DNA from: Roseibium sp. TrichSKD4
Lineage (GTDB): Bacteria > Pseudomonadota > Alphaproteobacteria > Rhizobiales > Stappiaceae
Length of the DNA stretch: 64,000 nucleotides
Reading direction: 5' to 3'
NCBI RefSeq assembly: GCF_000148725.1
Contig: NZ_GL476319.1
Location: 334,024-398,023 of the forward strand
Positions 35,853 through 43,886 of this stretch are shown here, in pieces (position 1 is the first letter of the stretch; every line of letters begins with the position of its first letter). The notes beneath the pieces were generated by a model. It saw only the letters and a program-made list of their open reading frames with translations. It was not told where the DNA came from and did no database searches. Both the position numbers and the translations under genes were made by a program.

Positions 35853-36734
35853 ATGAACTGGGATGATGTCAGGGTTTTCCTGAGTGTTGCACGAACCGGG
35901 CAAATCCTGGCTGCGGGTCGGCGGCTTGGCCTAAATCACGCAACGGTTGCCCGTCGCTTGACCTCTCTGGAAGAGGATCTCTCCGTCAAACTGTTCGAGC
36001 GCTCCACCTCCGGCTGCGTTTTGACCGACAAGGGCAGCCGGTTTCTGCCGCGCGCAGAAGCCATTGAGGCGGAAATGCTGGCGGCGGAAGCCGAGATTGC
36101 CGATGACGAGGTCAGCATTTCGGGAACTGTCCGTATCGGCGCGCCGGACGGCTTCGGCGTTGCGTTTCTAGCGCCCCGCCTTGGCCAATTGACAGAAAAA
36201 CACCCGGACCTAACAGTTCAACTGGTCCCCGTCCCGCGATCCTTTTCCCTGTCTCGGCGAGAAGCTGATATCGCCATCACCGTAGAACGGCCAGAGCATG
36301 GTCGCCTGATTGCCCGCAAACTGACCGACTATTCACTCGGCCTTTATGCCTCCAGCTCCTATCTGGACACCTGCCCTCCCCCTGAAACGCTCAAGGACTT
36401 GAAGGACCACAGCCTGATTGGCGCAGTGGAAGATCTGATTTATTCGCAGGCCCTGAACTACGCGGCTGACTTTGCAAAAGACTGGTCAGCACGTTTTGAA
36501 ATCGCCTCAGCGCTTGGCCAGACCGAAGCGGTCCGTGCAGGTGCCGGAATTGGCGTTCTGCACAGTTTCATCGCTCGATCAGATCCTGATCTGGTCAGGC
36601 TCTTGCCGGATATTGAGGTAAAACGGGCCTATTGGACGGTGTCTCATGAAAGCACTCGCCCCTTGCGCCCCGTTACGGCAACGCTTGAGTTCCTGAATGA
36701 CCTAGTTCTGAGTGAACGCGAGATTTTCGCCTAG
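35853..36734 (+). CDS. LysR-family transcriptional regulator
   Basis: A 293-residue protein with an N-terminal winged HTH (MNWDDVRVFLSVARTGQILA, then AAGRRLGLNHATVARRLTSL) and a C-terminal substrate-binding domain starting near GTVRIGAPDGFGVAFLAP. It follows the two-domain LysR plan and normal length. I chose the ATG at 35853; a TTG lies 6 bases upstream. It is close to mmsA (about 1 kb, opposite strand), so control of mmsA or of the Imm11-like gene is possible but unproven. It ends convergently with the next gene, overlapping by 4 bases. Confidence 0.92.
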   Translation: MNWDDVRVFLSVARTGQILAAGRRLGLNHATVARRLTSLEEDLSVKLFERSTSGCVLTDKGSRFLPRAEAIEAEMLAAEAEIADDEVSISGTVRIGAPDGFGVAFLAPRLGQLTEKHPDLTVQLVPVPRSFSLSRREADIAITVERPEHGRLIARKLTDYSLGLYASSSYLDTCPPPETLKDLKDHSLIGAVEDLIYSQALNYAADFAKDWSARFEIASALGQTEAVRAGAGIGVLHSFIARSDPDLVRLLPDIEVKRAYWTVSHESTRPLRPVTATLEFLNDLVLSEREIFA

Positions 36735-37276
36735 CCGACCATGAAAGCAATCATGACCGGGACTGATTGAAACCCGACGCCGGTTACAAAATAGCCTGTG
36801 CCTACATATTCTGTTCTGAGCGATTTAATCTGCTCGCCAAAGGCTGACCCGAGGGAGAAGCCTTTCTTCATGTCTTTCGGCAACCCAAATCCGGTCGCCT
36901 CAAGCCTGTTTCCCGATCTCGACCGAAGCGGCAGAAAGCTCCCGCTTGCTGGTAGAAAACCCTCAATATAGTCCTGATAACTCTGAGACCCGGGAACCCA
37001 GTTACTCAGTTGCCCCGCATTCTGAGCCGGGTTCATAAACTTACAAAAAACAGGCTTGGCATCAGGAATAGCAACGGTCGCAAAACGGGCTGTTGGTTCG
37101 CCTTCCTCCGACGCCTCAATTTCACTAAGGACCTTTGGAAACCGGGAGGCCAAAGCCATCCGTTTTCCGGCCACCATGTGTTTTTCCATTTCGGAAAGGA
37201 GATGGGGAAAGTCGTGCTTCAGGCTCGCGACCGAGTTTGCGCGCCGATGACGAGGTTCAATTTCCGGAGTCCGCAT
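36731..37276 (-). CDS. Unknown protein sharing a segment with the heme peroxidase
   Basis: A 181-residue protein without signal peptide or membrane helices. It does not match a family I know. Residues 92-117 (NWVPGSQSYQDYIEGFLPAS, then GSFLPL) are clearly similar to residues 94-119 of the peroxidase encoded immediately upstream (DWFSGRQSYQDYIKAFLPVG, then GYYLPL). The similarity suggests a common docking or secretion-related segment, or an origin by partial duplication. The ATG has GAGGAG upstream. A spaced motif upstream (37344-37363) is shared with the peroxidase gene. Confidence 0.65.
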   Translation of the reverse strand: MRTPEIEPRHRRANSVASLKHDFPHLLSEMEKHMVAGKRMALASRFPKVLSEIEASEEGEPTARFATVAIPDAKPVFCKFMNPAQNAGQLSNWVPGSQSYQDYIEGFLPASGSFLPLRSRSGNRLEATGFGLPKDMKKGFSLGSAFGEQIKSLRTEYVGTGYFVTGVGFQSVPVMIAFMVG

Positions 37277-37343
37277 AATTCACACTCCTCTGAATTGTTT
37301 AAAGTGATCATACCACCAAACAGCAGCCGGTTGTATGGTAAAC

Positions 37344-37363
37344 AAATACCTACCCGCCTACGT
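37344..37363 (-). promoter_or_regulatory. Spaced motif upstream of the 181-residue protein gene
   Basis: On the plus strand AAATA, 8 bases, CCTACGT; on the coding strand ACGTAGG-N8-TATTT. It lies about 68 bases before the ATG at 37276. The same arrangement, extended by AGTA on the right, lies upstream of the peroxidase gene. It could be an activator or response-regulator site near a promoter. Confidence 0.5.
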
Positions 37364-37423
37364 AGTAATAAATCGCGAGCACAATTATTTAAAAACCAGC
37401 ATACGAAATTAAATTCAAACACT

Positions 37424-37449
37424 TAAAGAAAACCCGACCAATGGCCGGG
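37424..37449 (-). terminator. Peroxidase terminator
   Basis: On the minus strand CCCGGCC (37449-37443) and GGTCGGG (37439-37433) form a stem with one G-U pair, followed by TTTTCTTT. It lies about 75 bases after the peroxidase stop. Confidence 0.75.
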
Positions 37450-37524
37450 AACTCAAAAACGGTAGAAAATTTGGAAGCGACCAATTGCGGGTGCTAAAAT
37501 TCACAACTATCCGAAATCGGTGCG

Positions 37525-39300
37525 CTAACTATACCAATCATCCGTTGCAACCATTGCGGTTCGGTCAATATCCTTGATATCGGTGTTGCGGCGAATGACA
37601 TCAGCAAGCCGTGTATTATGCACCCAACTCGCCATTTGTGGACTGAGTGACCACTCATAAAAGTTGGGATCACCAGCGCGCAGCCGGTTGAACTGATCAT
37701 TGATCAGGATCGCAAAGCTCTCCCCGACAAGGGCATTGCCAATCGGTTTCTCTGCCAGCCCGCCAATCCACATGTCCACCTGATCGGGATGGTCATAAAC
37801 AGATGCCAGTTTTTGCGCGATGTGAGGCGGAAAAATCGGATCATTGAAACTCGTTATGCGGCGCAGCCCCATCGCCTCTCGCGCATCATTCCAACTGGGC
37901 AGCCCGTGGTCCCGTCCCCTTTGAATATTGAGTGCAGCAAGGTCCAAACCGCCTTCACCGGGGCGCCCGAACAGCGCAGATCGCAGATCTTCAACGATAA
38001 ACGGATCAAGCGCCTGCGCCACATTGCGCGACTGACCTCGCAAAACCCCGTCCACACCGTTTTCTTTGATCAGATCCGGATTCATGAAAGCATCGCGCAG
38101 CGCCACATTGCGAACACTTCCGTTCGCATCGGTAATCGGAATGGTGCTGTTCACCATGGAATGCCCAAAACGATAGGCCGCCGTAGCAAACGCATTTGAA
38201 ATCTGCGGATCAACGCGCGCTCCCGGCTGCAACTGACGACCCGCCTGATTTGAGCCAAGCATCAAGGGCAAGAACTCATTGTAGGTGATGGACTGAATCT
38301 GACCGGTGACGATCTTTCGCGCTTGCTGGAAAATCTGCTCGTCACTCAGTTTCGGGTTCTGACAGGCAAGCTGGTCGGCAATGCGGTTGTGCTCGCGCAT
38401 GAAAATCGTGTGAAGGGAGGTCAGACTCGGCTGCTCGTTGACGCGCTCGTCCCCGGCAACAAATCGCCCTTTCTCATCCACTGGCAGCAGATTTCCAGCG
38501 CTGGTACGGAGTTTGCCGCCTTCAAAGGACCGCAAGTGGTCGGTTTCTTCTTTACTGGAGCCATACACCATCGAGCCATCAATCAACCCCGTGATGGAGT
38601 TAATTGGCGCGCCACCACCTTTTCCTTTGGTTGTTTGAGAACGCTCAAACGGAATTGTCACATCGCCCCGGCCTTGCGGGTCAAAAGCCGGATCCCCCCT
38701 TGGCACGGCAATGTCGGCGCGCCGGTTCTTATCCGTTGGAACGAGGGTTATGTCATGGTCCAAAAACTGACCCCACGCCCAAAAGAGGTCGGAAAGCCCT
38801 TTTGAATTGCGAATATCGCCATCTTGGCGAACAACAGCGTTGGAAATCTCGCGCGCACTGGGAAGGGTTGGGTCAGTCAAACGATCGCGCCCAAGGGAAG
38901 GGTCAAACAAGCGCAGCAACGGCTGTCCCGGCGCGGCCGAGGTCAGTGGCAGGTAATAACCGCCAACCGGCAAAAAAGCCTTGATGTAATCTTGATAGCT
39001 TTGCCTGCCAGAGAACCAATCATTGAGTGGATCGGAATTTTCCTGCGGCCCGCCAAACGGCCAAAAGGCAACTGTGCCGCTTCTGACCGGTTCAATGAGT
39101 TGGGCACGAGGCTTATAGTATTCAGGAGAAGGAGGCGGACAACCACAGTTCCCATCGTAGCGAATGTCCGAAGAGGATGCGATTTTGATTTTGTTCAAAA
39201 GCTCTGACAAATCCGAAATGAGAGACTGAAACTCCCACTTCAGCGTATCAACTTGCCCCTGATTAACCGGTCGCCAGTTGGCATCCCCTATCCGATACAT
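37525..39300 (-). CDS. Animal-type heme peroxidase
   Basis: A 591-residue member of the peroxidase-cyclooxygenase (animal heme peroxidase) superfamily. I chose the ATG at 39300, which has GGGGAGAG upstream; a TTG at 39318 is open. The distal-site motif SDLFWAWGQFLDHDITLVP contains the catalytic His-Asp pair. The block RTSAGNLLPVDEKGRF with TSLHTIFMREHNRIAD follows, and the proximal heme His is in FATAAYRFGHSMVNSTI. The LNIQRGRDHGLPSWND motif near the end is typical. There is no signal peptide, as in many bacterial members. The product may oxidise halides or organic substrates. Its N-terminal region shares a segment with the neighbouring 181-residue protein. Confidence 0.93.
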   Translation of the reverse strand: MYRIGDANWRPVNQGQVDTLKWEFQSLISDLSELLNKIKIASSSDIRYDGNCGCPPPSPEYYKPRAQLIEPVRSGTVAFWPFGGPQENSDPLNDWFSGRQSYQDYIKAFLPVGGYYLPLTSAAPGQPLLRLFDPSLGRDRLTDPTLPSAREISNAVVRQDGDIRNSKGLSDLFWAWGQFLDHDITLVPTDKNRRADIAVPRGDPAFDPQGRGDVTIPFERSQTTKGKGGGAPINSITGLIDGSMVYGSSKEETDHLRSFEGGKLRTSAGNLLPVDEKGRFVAGDERVNEQPSLTSLHTIFMREHNRIADQLACQNPKLSDEQIFQQARKIVTGQIQSITYNEFLPLMLGSNQAGRQLQPGARVDPQISNAFATAAYRFGHSMVNSTIPITDANGSVRNVALRDAFMNPDLIKENGVDGVLRGQSRNVAQALDPFIVEDLRSALFGRPGEGGLDLAALNIQRGRDHGLPSWNDAREAMGLRRITSFNDPIFPPHIAQKLASVYDHPDQVDMWIGGLAEKPIGNALVGESFAILINDQFNRLRAGDPNFYEWSLSPQMASWVHNTRLADVIRRNTDIKDIDRTAMVATDDWYS

Positions 39301-39373
39301 GGCGAACACTCTCCCCAAATGGACTTCCCCACAAGCAGAATGCCTTAATTTTGAGCAAATTTTTATGATTAAT

Positions 39374-39393
39374 AAATACTGAACAGCCTACGT
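39374..39393 (-). promoter_or_regulatory. Spaced motif upstream of the peroxidase gene
   Basis: AAATA-N8-CCTACGT on the plus strand, with AGTA following, exactly as at 37344-37363. It lies about 74 bases before the peroxidase ATG, a similar distance to that in the neighbouring gene. The pair suggests shared regulation of the two genes. Confidence 0.5.
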
Positions 39394-39433
39394 AGTACGC
39401 ACTCAGGCGACCCCGTATTTTACATGAGTGCAT

Positions 39434-39982
39434 TCAATATTTTATTGAACTGTCCCCATCTCTGGGAGTCGAAATGCCCTGCACGAAAGCGTCAACTTGG
39501 CTGCGAGACGTCAGCCGATAAACGGAAAGATGCGGAGATGGGTTATCATGGATTGTGCCCAGTTTTTCTCGGGATGATTTGCGGGTCCTCAAAATAAACA
39601 AAATAAATTCAATGGTCTGCCTGTTGAACCGTTCAGGACAACCCTCCGGCAAATCTGGCCTGGTTTTCCCGTAATGCTTTATTGATCTCCAGAGAACTCT
39701 CCACAGCCGGACCACAACAGGCACATCAAGCCAAATGAAAGTATCTGCGCGGGCAACACGCTCCGGGTAAGTAGGAGAATGTCCGCCTTCGAAAATCCAG
39801 ACGTCCTTCATATGAACTTCGTGGGTAAGGCGGTCCTTTTCCTCGCGCGTTCGTTCCACCCATCCATCCTGCCAATGGATTTTGTCCATATGGAAGACGG
39901 GTAAGCCTGTTTTATCTCCCAGCATCCGCGCCAAAGTGCTCTTGCCCGAGCCGGGCCCGCCGGTAATCATAATCCGCTTCAT
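39434..39982 (-). CDS. P-loop kinase-like protein (topology-modulation/FlaR-like)
   Basis: A 182-residue P-loop NTPase. The Walker A motif GGPGSGKSTLARML is at residues 8-21. It is followed by LPVFHMDKIHWQDGW and WIFEGGHSPTYPERVARADTF, the latter resembling adenylate-kinase-like proteins often named 'topology modulation protein' or FlaR. The LDVPVVVRLWRVLWR helix and a basic C-terminal region follow. It is probably a small-molecule kinase; the substrate is unknown. It is a single gene, divergent from the pirin gene. Confidence 0.82.
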   Translation of the reverse strand: MKRIMITGGPGSGKSTLARMLGDKTGLPVFHMDKIHWQDGWVERTREEKDRLTHEVHMKDVWIFEGGHSPTYPERVARADTFIWLDVPVVVRLWRVLWRSIKHYGKTRPDLPEGCPERFNRQTIEFILFILRTRKSSREKLGTIHDNPSPHLSVYRLTSRSQVDAFVQGISTPRDGDSSIKY

Positions 39983-40126
39983 AAGAAATCTGCCTCAAAT
40001 AAATATCCAAATTCTATGTCCGAAAATGCGACGACGGTACCGGAAACAGACTGTTCAATAGACGCATCCGAACTTAACCCCTATCTAAAATTTCAAGAGA
40101 CAATTTTTGAGGGAAAGGATGTTGAA

Positions 40127-41061
40127 ATGAGCTGGTTGAATTGCCCCGATCCAATTGCTGGCGATGCGGCAAGTTGCGATCCGATTGAGACCATCGTCAT
40201 GCCCCGGACCTCTGATCTGGGCGGTTTTTCCGTTCGCCGGGCGCTTCCGACAGCAAAAAACGGATGGTTGGCCCGTTCATATTCTTTGATCAGATGGGCC
40301 CGGCCGAGCTTCTGGTTGGCGGCGGCATTGACGTGCGCCCTCACCCGCATATTGGCCTCGCAACGGTTACATACCTATTTGAAGGCGAGATGTATCACCG
40401 CGACAGCCTTGGAACCGAAATTGCCATTAATCCCGGCGCATTGAATTGGATGACTGCTGGCAAGGGCATTGTTCACTCTGAGCGGGAGCGTCCGGAACGG
40501 CTTCAGGCCAAGCGTCCGCTGTTCGGCTTGCAAAGCTGGGTTGCCCTCCCAAAGCATCTGGAAGAAACCGACCCAAGCTTCCAGCAATTTGGAACCGAGG
40601 AGCAGCCAGAGTTTGCAGACGCCGGAGCATCGGTCAAACTGATTGCTGGTGAAATTTTCGGCCACAAGGCTCCTGTGCGTACTGCAACAGACATGTTCTA
40701 TGCGGATGTGCGGTTGGAACCGGGCGCAAAAATACCTCTGGACGCCGGATGGGAAGAGCGCGGTCTTTATACGGTCGGCGGACAAATCTCGATTGCGGGC
40801 CAAACCTTTGACCCTGCACAGCTGCTTGTTTTCAAGCCCGGGGATCACTTGATCATCGAAAACAACAGCCCGACCGAGGCGCGTTTTGTCATTCTGGGCG
40901 GCGAACCGATGGATAGCAAACGCTACATCTGGTGGAATTTTGTTTCCTCTTCCAAGGAACGCATCGAGCAGGCAAAGGAAGACTGGCGACAAGGCCGGTT
41001 TGATACTGTGCCGGGAGACGCAGAAGAGTTTATTCCGCTTCCCGACCGCCCGGGACCATAA
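40127..41061 (+). pseudogene. Pirin family protein with internal frameshift
   Basis: A pirin-type bicupin. From ATG 40127 (GGGAAAGGA upstream) the frame encodes MSWLNCPDPIAGDAASCDPI to RRALPTAK, then loses the family match. The homologous continuation MVGPFIFFDQMGPAELLVGG lies in the -1 frame from 40264. Adding one A to the six-A run at 40255-40260 joins the halves. The sequence at the junction is the heptamer A AAA AAC in frame, so programmed -1 slippage is formally possible. The metal-binding residues of pirin are intact (RPHPHIGLATVTYLFEGE, GIVHSERE). Together the parts would give about 311 residues, a normal length. Confidence 0.75.
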
Positions 41062-41268
41062 GAGCGGAAAACGAAGATCAAATTCAAAGATCGGATGGCG
41101 GATCTGGTGGAGTGACACAGCCTCCAGACGCCGCCATCCACAAACAATGCTCACTCTTTAGTATCCGGCATTGGTTCTGCCACTTGCAGAAACCTGTTTC
41201 ATCGTCATAAATCCAACCCACGAAAGTATACGCGGGTAAAAAACCCGCATCACCAGTGGAGAGGGACC

Positions 41269-42165
41269 ATGCGGCTTGGCATTGACTGGGGCGGAACGAA
41301 AATCGAGATCATCGCACTTGATGACGCAGGCGAAGAGATGTTTCGCAAACGTGTTCACACTCCGCGCGATGACTATAACGGCTGCATTGAAGCGGTTGCC
41401 GGATTGGTGGCTGCAGCTGAGAGCTCTACCGGGCAGACGGGTACTGTGGGCTTTGGCATTCCAGGCTCCATCTCCCCGGCAACAGGTCTCGTTAAAAACG
41501 CGAATTCCACCTGGATGAACGGCAAGCCGCTGGACAAGGACCTTCAAGAGCGCTTGTCCCGCCCGGTTCGTATTCAAAATGACGCGAACTGCCTTGCCGT
41601 ATCAGAAGCAACCGATGGTGCCGCTGCAGGCGCCCATTTTGTCCACGCACTGATAGTCGGCACAGGCTGCGGGTCAGGCATCGCCGTTGATGGCAAGGCC
41701 CATCGCGGCGCGAACGGAATTGGCGGTGAATGGGGTGCTATTCCCGTGCCTTGGATGAAAGACGAGGAATTTCCGGGGCCAACCAATTGGATCGGCCATC
41801 GCGGCTGCATTGATTTCTGGTGTTCTGGAACTGGCTTCCAGACGGGTTATCAGCAGGAAACCGCTACAGACCTAAAAGGCCCGGATATCATGGAGCTAAA
41901 GCGGGCTGGCGATCCGACGGCTACAAAACACTACGAGATTTACGTTAGCCGCCTTGGGCGCGCGATGGCAATGTCAGCCAACCTGATCGACCCGGATGTG
42001 TTCGTTCTGGGCGGCGGCATGTCAAACATCGACGAGCTCTACAACGATCTGCCCACGGCCATAGCCCCCTATATCTTCTCTGACGCTTATGAAGTCCCAA
42101 TCCGCAAGGCAAAACATGGCGACAGCTCTGGCGTACGCGGCGCTGCCTGGCTTTGGAACGATTGA
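41269..42165 (+). CDS. ROK-family sugar kinase, Mak (fructokinase)-like
   Basis: A 298-residue ROK kinase. The N-terminal phosphate loop MRLGIDWGGTKIEIIALDD, the VGFGIPGSISPATGLVKNAN block, the catalytic region RIQNDANCLAVSEATDGAAA, and the C-terminal VLGGGMSNIDELY and RKAKHGDSSGVRGAAW match the E. coli fructokinase Mak closely. The zinc site is degenerate: the usual CxCGxxGCxE is NWIGHRGCID, and the upstream His of GEWGH is Ala (GEWGAIPVPW), so only one ligand remains. It probably phosphorylates fructose or a related hexose. Confidence 0.88.
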   Translation: MRLGIDWGGTKIEIIALDDAGEEMFRKRVHTPRDDYNGCIEAVAGLVAAAESSTGQTGTVGFGIPGSISPATGLVKNANSTWMNGKPLDKDLQERLSRPVRIQNDANCLAVSEATDGAAAGAHFVHALIVGTGCGSGIAVDGKAHRGANGIGGEWGAIPVPWMKDEEFPGPTNWIGHRGCIDFWCSGTGFQTGYQQETATDLKGPDIMELKRAGDPTATKHYEIYVSRLGRAMAMSANLIDPDVFVLGGGMSNIDELYNDLPTAIAPYIFSDAYEVPIRKAKHGDSSGVRGAAWLWND

Positions 42166-42194
42166 GGTAATCGCCGACTTTACGGAGGAACAAC

Positions 42195-42664
42195 ATGCTG
42201 CGGATTATATTCGGCCTGGTCTCACATGGGGCAGCCTTGGGTGTCGGCTTTGCCCTTGGCATTTACATGCTCCCGATCCTGACTGCCCCACCTTCTCCTG
42301 ACACCGCAGCACTAGAGCAGATGGCAGAAGGCGCAGTTACACCGCCGAGTTCGGTGAAGACTTGCGGGGTCACGATTTCCTGCATTGGGGAAAAGGCACA
42401 GTTAGCCTGACCTCGGAGCAGATCGTGCACACGGGCGAACTCGCTCCTGGACCTGATTACATGGTCTATCTTGTTCCAGAGTTCGTTGAACACGAAGACG
42501 AGTTTTTGCCGCTCAAAGAGCAAAGCCAGGTCATTGGACCGGTGAAAACCTTTGAGGGCTTTGTGCTCGATATCCCAGCTGACGTGGACATTGAATCCTA
42601 CACAACCGTTGTCGTGTGGTGCGAGGCCTTCTCAGAGTTCATTGCCGCCGCAAAGTACAAGTGA
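42195..42664 (+). pseudogene. DM13-domain protein with frameshift
   Basis: An N-terminal hydrophobic anchor (IFGLVSHGAALGVGFALGIY) is followed by PPSPDTAALEQMAEGAV, where the frame breaks near 42337. In the other frame the sequence continues YTAEFGEDLRGHDFLHWGKG, SLTSEQIVHTGELAPGPDYM and VVVWCEAFSEFIAAAKYK, a typical DM13 domain. DM13 is thought to bind or transfer electrons and to take part in redox-linked modification. Adding one T at GCAGTT|ACACC restores the frame (AVYTAEFG). The intact protein would be about 156 residues. This is a recent mutation or a sequence error. Confidence 0.78.
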
Positions 42665-42733
42665 GCAGTCTCTTTTCGAGGGCGTAGCCTCTTCTACTGG
42701 CATTTTGACTAAGAAGGTTTTCCTGCGCTAAAA

Positions 42734-43774
42734 CTACATATTTTCTTGTGTGCGCAATAGAACTTTGCCATCTCGAACCAAGGCAGCTTCGCCTTGGTAA
42801 GTGCCTGAGGGCCAACGGTCGCCGCGTAGCTTCTTACCCACAAAACTCACCCAATGGGCCTTGTTTTTCGGCAAGGGATCGTTGTCAGCACGCACTTTAA
42901 ATCCATCGGGGCCGGTCACCGTCATTAAAATCCGATCACCCTTTTGCACATTGATAAAGCGGGCAAAAAAAACCAACGCAGCTGACGTTGCTTTGGCAGG
43001 CTCTACGCCTCCAGCTTCGAGATCAATCGGTTTGACCACGCTCCCCGAAAAGCCACTTTCCAAAAGCGCGCCTTGCGCATCCCTCAGCAAAGGCCGGATA
43101 TCATCCAACCACAGCCCATTGCCTCCGAGCGGCTGGGCCAAACCGGTTACACAATCTGATTTGCGCTGCTTGCCTGCATCCACCGTTCCCAAGAATGGAT
43201 CAATTGGCCGACCATCTTTTCGGACCGACAAGTGAAGATGTGCAAACTCGGCAAGACCGGAATAGCCGACCTTCCCCAGAAACGCTCCGCGCTCGACCTT
43301 CTGACCAGGTTTCACGGCAACTGAGCCTCGCCGCATATGGCAATACTGGGTTTCCCAGCCATCGCCATGGTTAATAACAAGGCCATTTCCGCATTCGGTG
43401 CCTTTGACGGCAGCTCTGTCCAGCTCGCTTTGTATCAAGCGATCAGAGACAGAGTTTCTTATTCCCGTCACGGTTCCGGAAGCCGCAGCCAACACATCTG
43501 CCGTTTGGCCAATGTTCAGAACGCGAAAGTCGGTCCCCTTGTGTCCGTCATAAGCTGCCGTCCCACACATGACATCCAGCACTCCGGGCCCCGGATCAAG
43601 ATCCACGTAGTTTTGCACGAAACACTCACTGCCAAGGTCACACGACACGGGAACGGTGAGTTTCAGATCAGCCTCGCCAGCCAGAGCGGTCGACGGCAAC
43701 CCACCCACCCCAAAAGCCGCACAAAGAATTGCGGCAAAGTGGCCCAACTGAACACCAAATTGGCGGGTTTTCAT
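42734..43774 (-). CDS. M23-family metallopeptidase, secreted
   Basis: A protein of about 346 residues with a signal peptide (FAAILCAAFGVGGLPSTALA) from ATG 43774; the open frame extends 56 codons further without a good start. The M23 (LytM) zinc-site motifs are GHKGTDFRV (HxxxD) and FAHLHLSVRKDG (HxH). Between them lie the usual GNGLVINHGDGWETQYCHMR and KVERGAFLGKVGYSG. It has a long C-terminal extension of about 150 residues of unknown role (beta-rich). It probably cleaves peptidoglycan cross-links or acts as an activator. It is divergent from the FKBP-rhodanese gene. Confidence 0.85.
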   Translation of the reverse strand: MKTRQFGVQLGHFAAILCAAFGVGGLPSTALAGEADLKLTVPVSCDLGSECFVQNYVDLDPGPGVLDVMCGTAAYDGHKGTDFRVLNIGQTADVLAAASGTVTGIRNSVSDRLIQSELDRAAVKGTECGNGLVINHGDGWETQYCHMRRGSVAVKPGQKVERGAFLGKVGYSGLAEFAHLHLSVRKDGRPIDPFLGTVDAGKQRKSDCVTGLAQPLGGNGLWLDDIRPLLRDAQGALLESGFSGSVVKPIDLEAGGVEPAKATSAALVFFARFINVQKGDRILMTVTGPDGFKVRADNDPLPKNKAHWVSFVGKKLRGDRWPSGTYQGEAALVRDGKVLLRTQENM

Positions 43775-43886
43775 GTCTCTCGATCCCCTACGGAATGGCC
43801 AATCAAAATGGCTTGAGTTGCCTTTTTGCGTATCTTCGATAACGGTCATACCAAACTGCATGCTCTGAACGGGTGGAACAAGTCGA

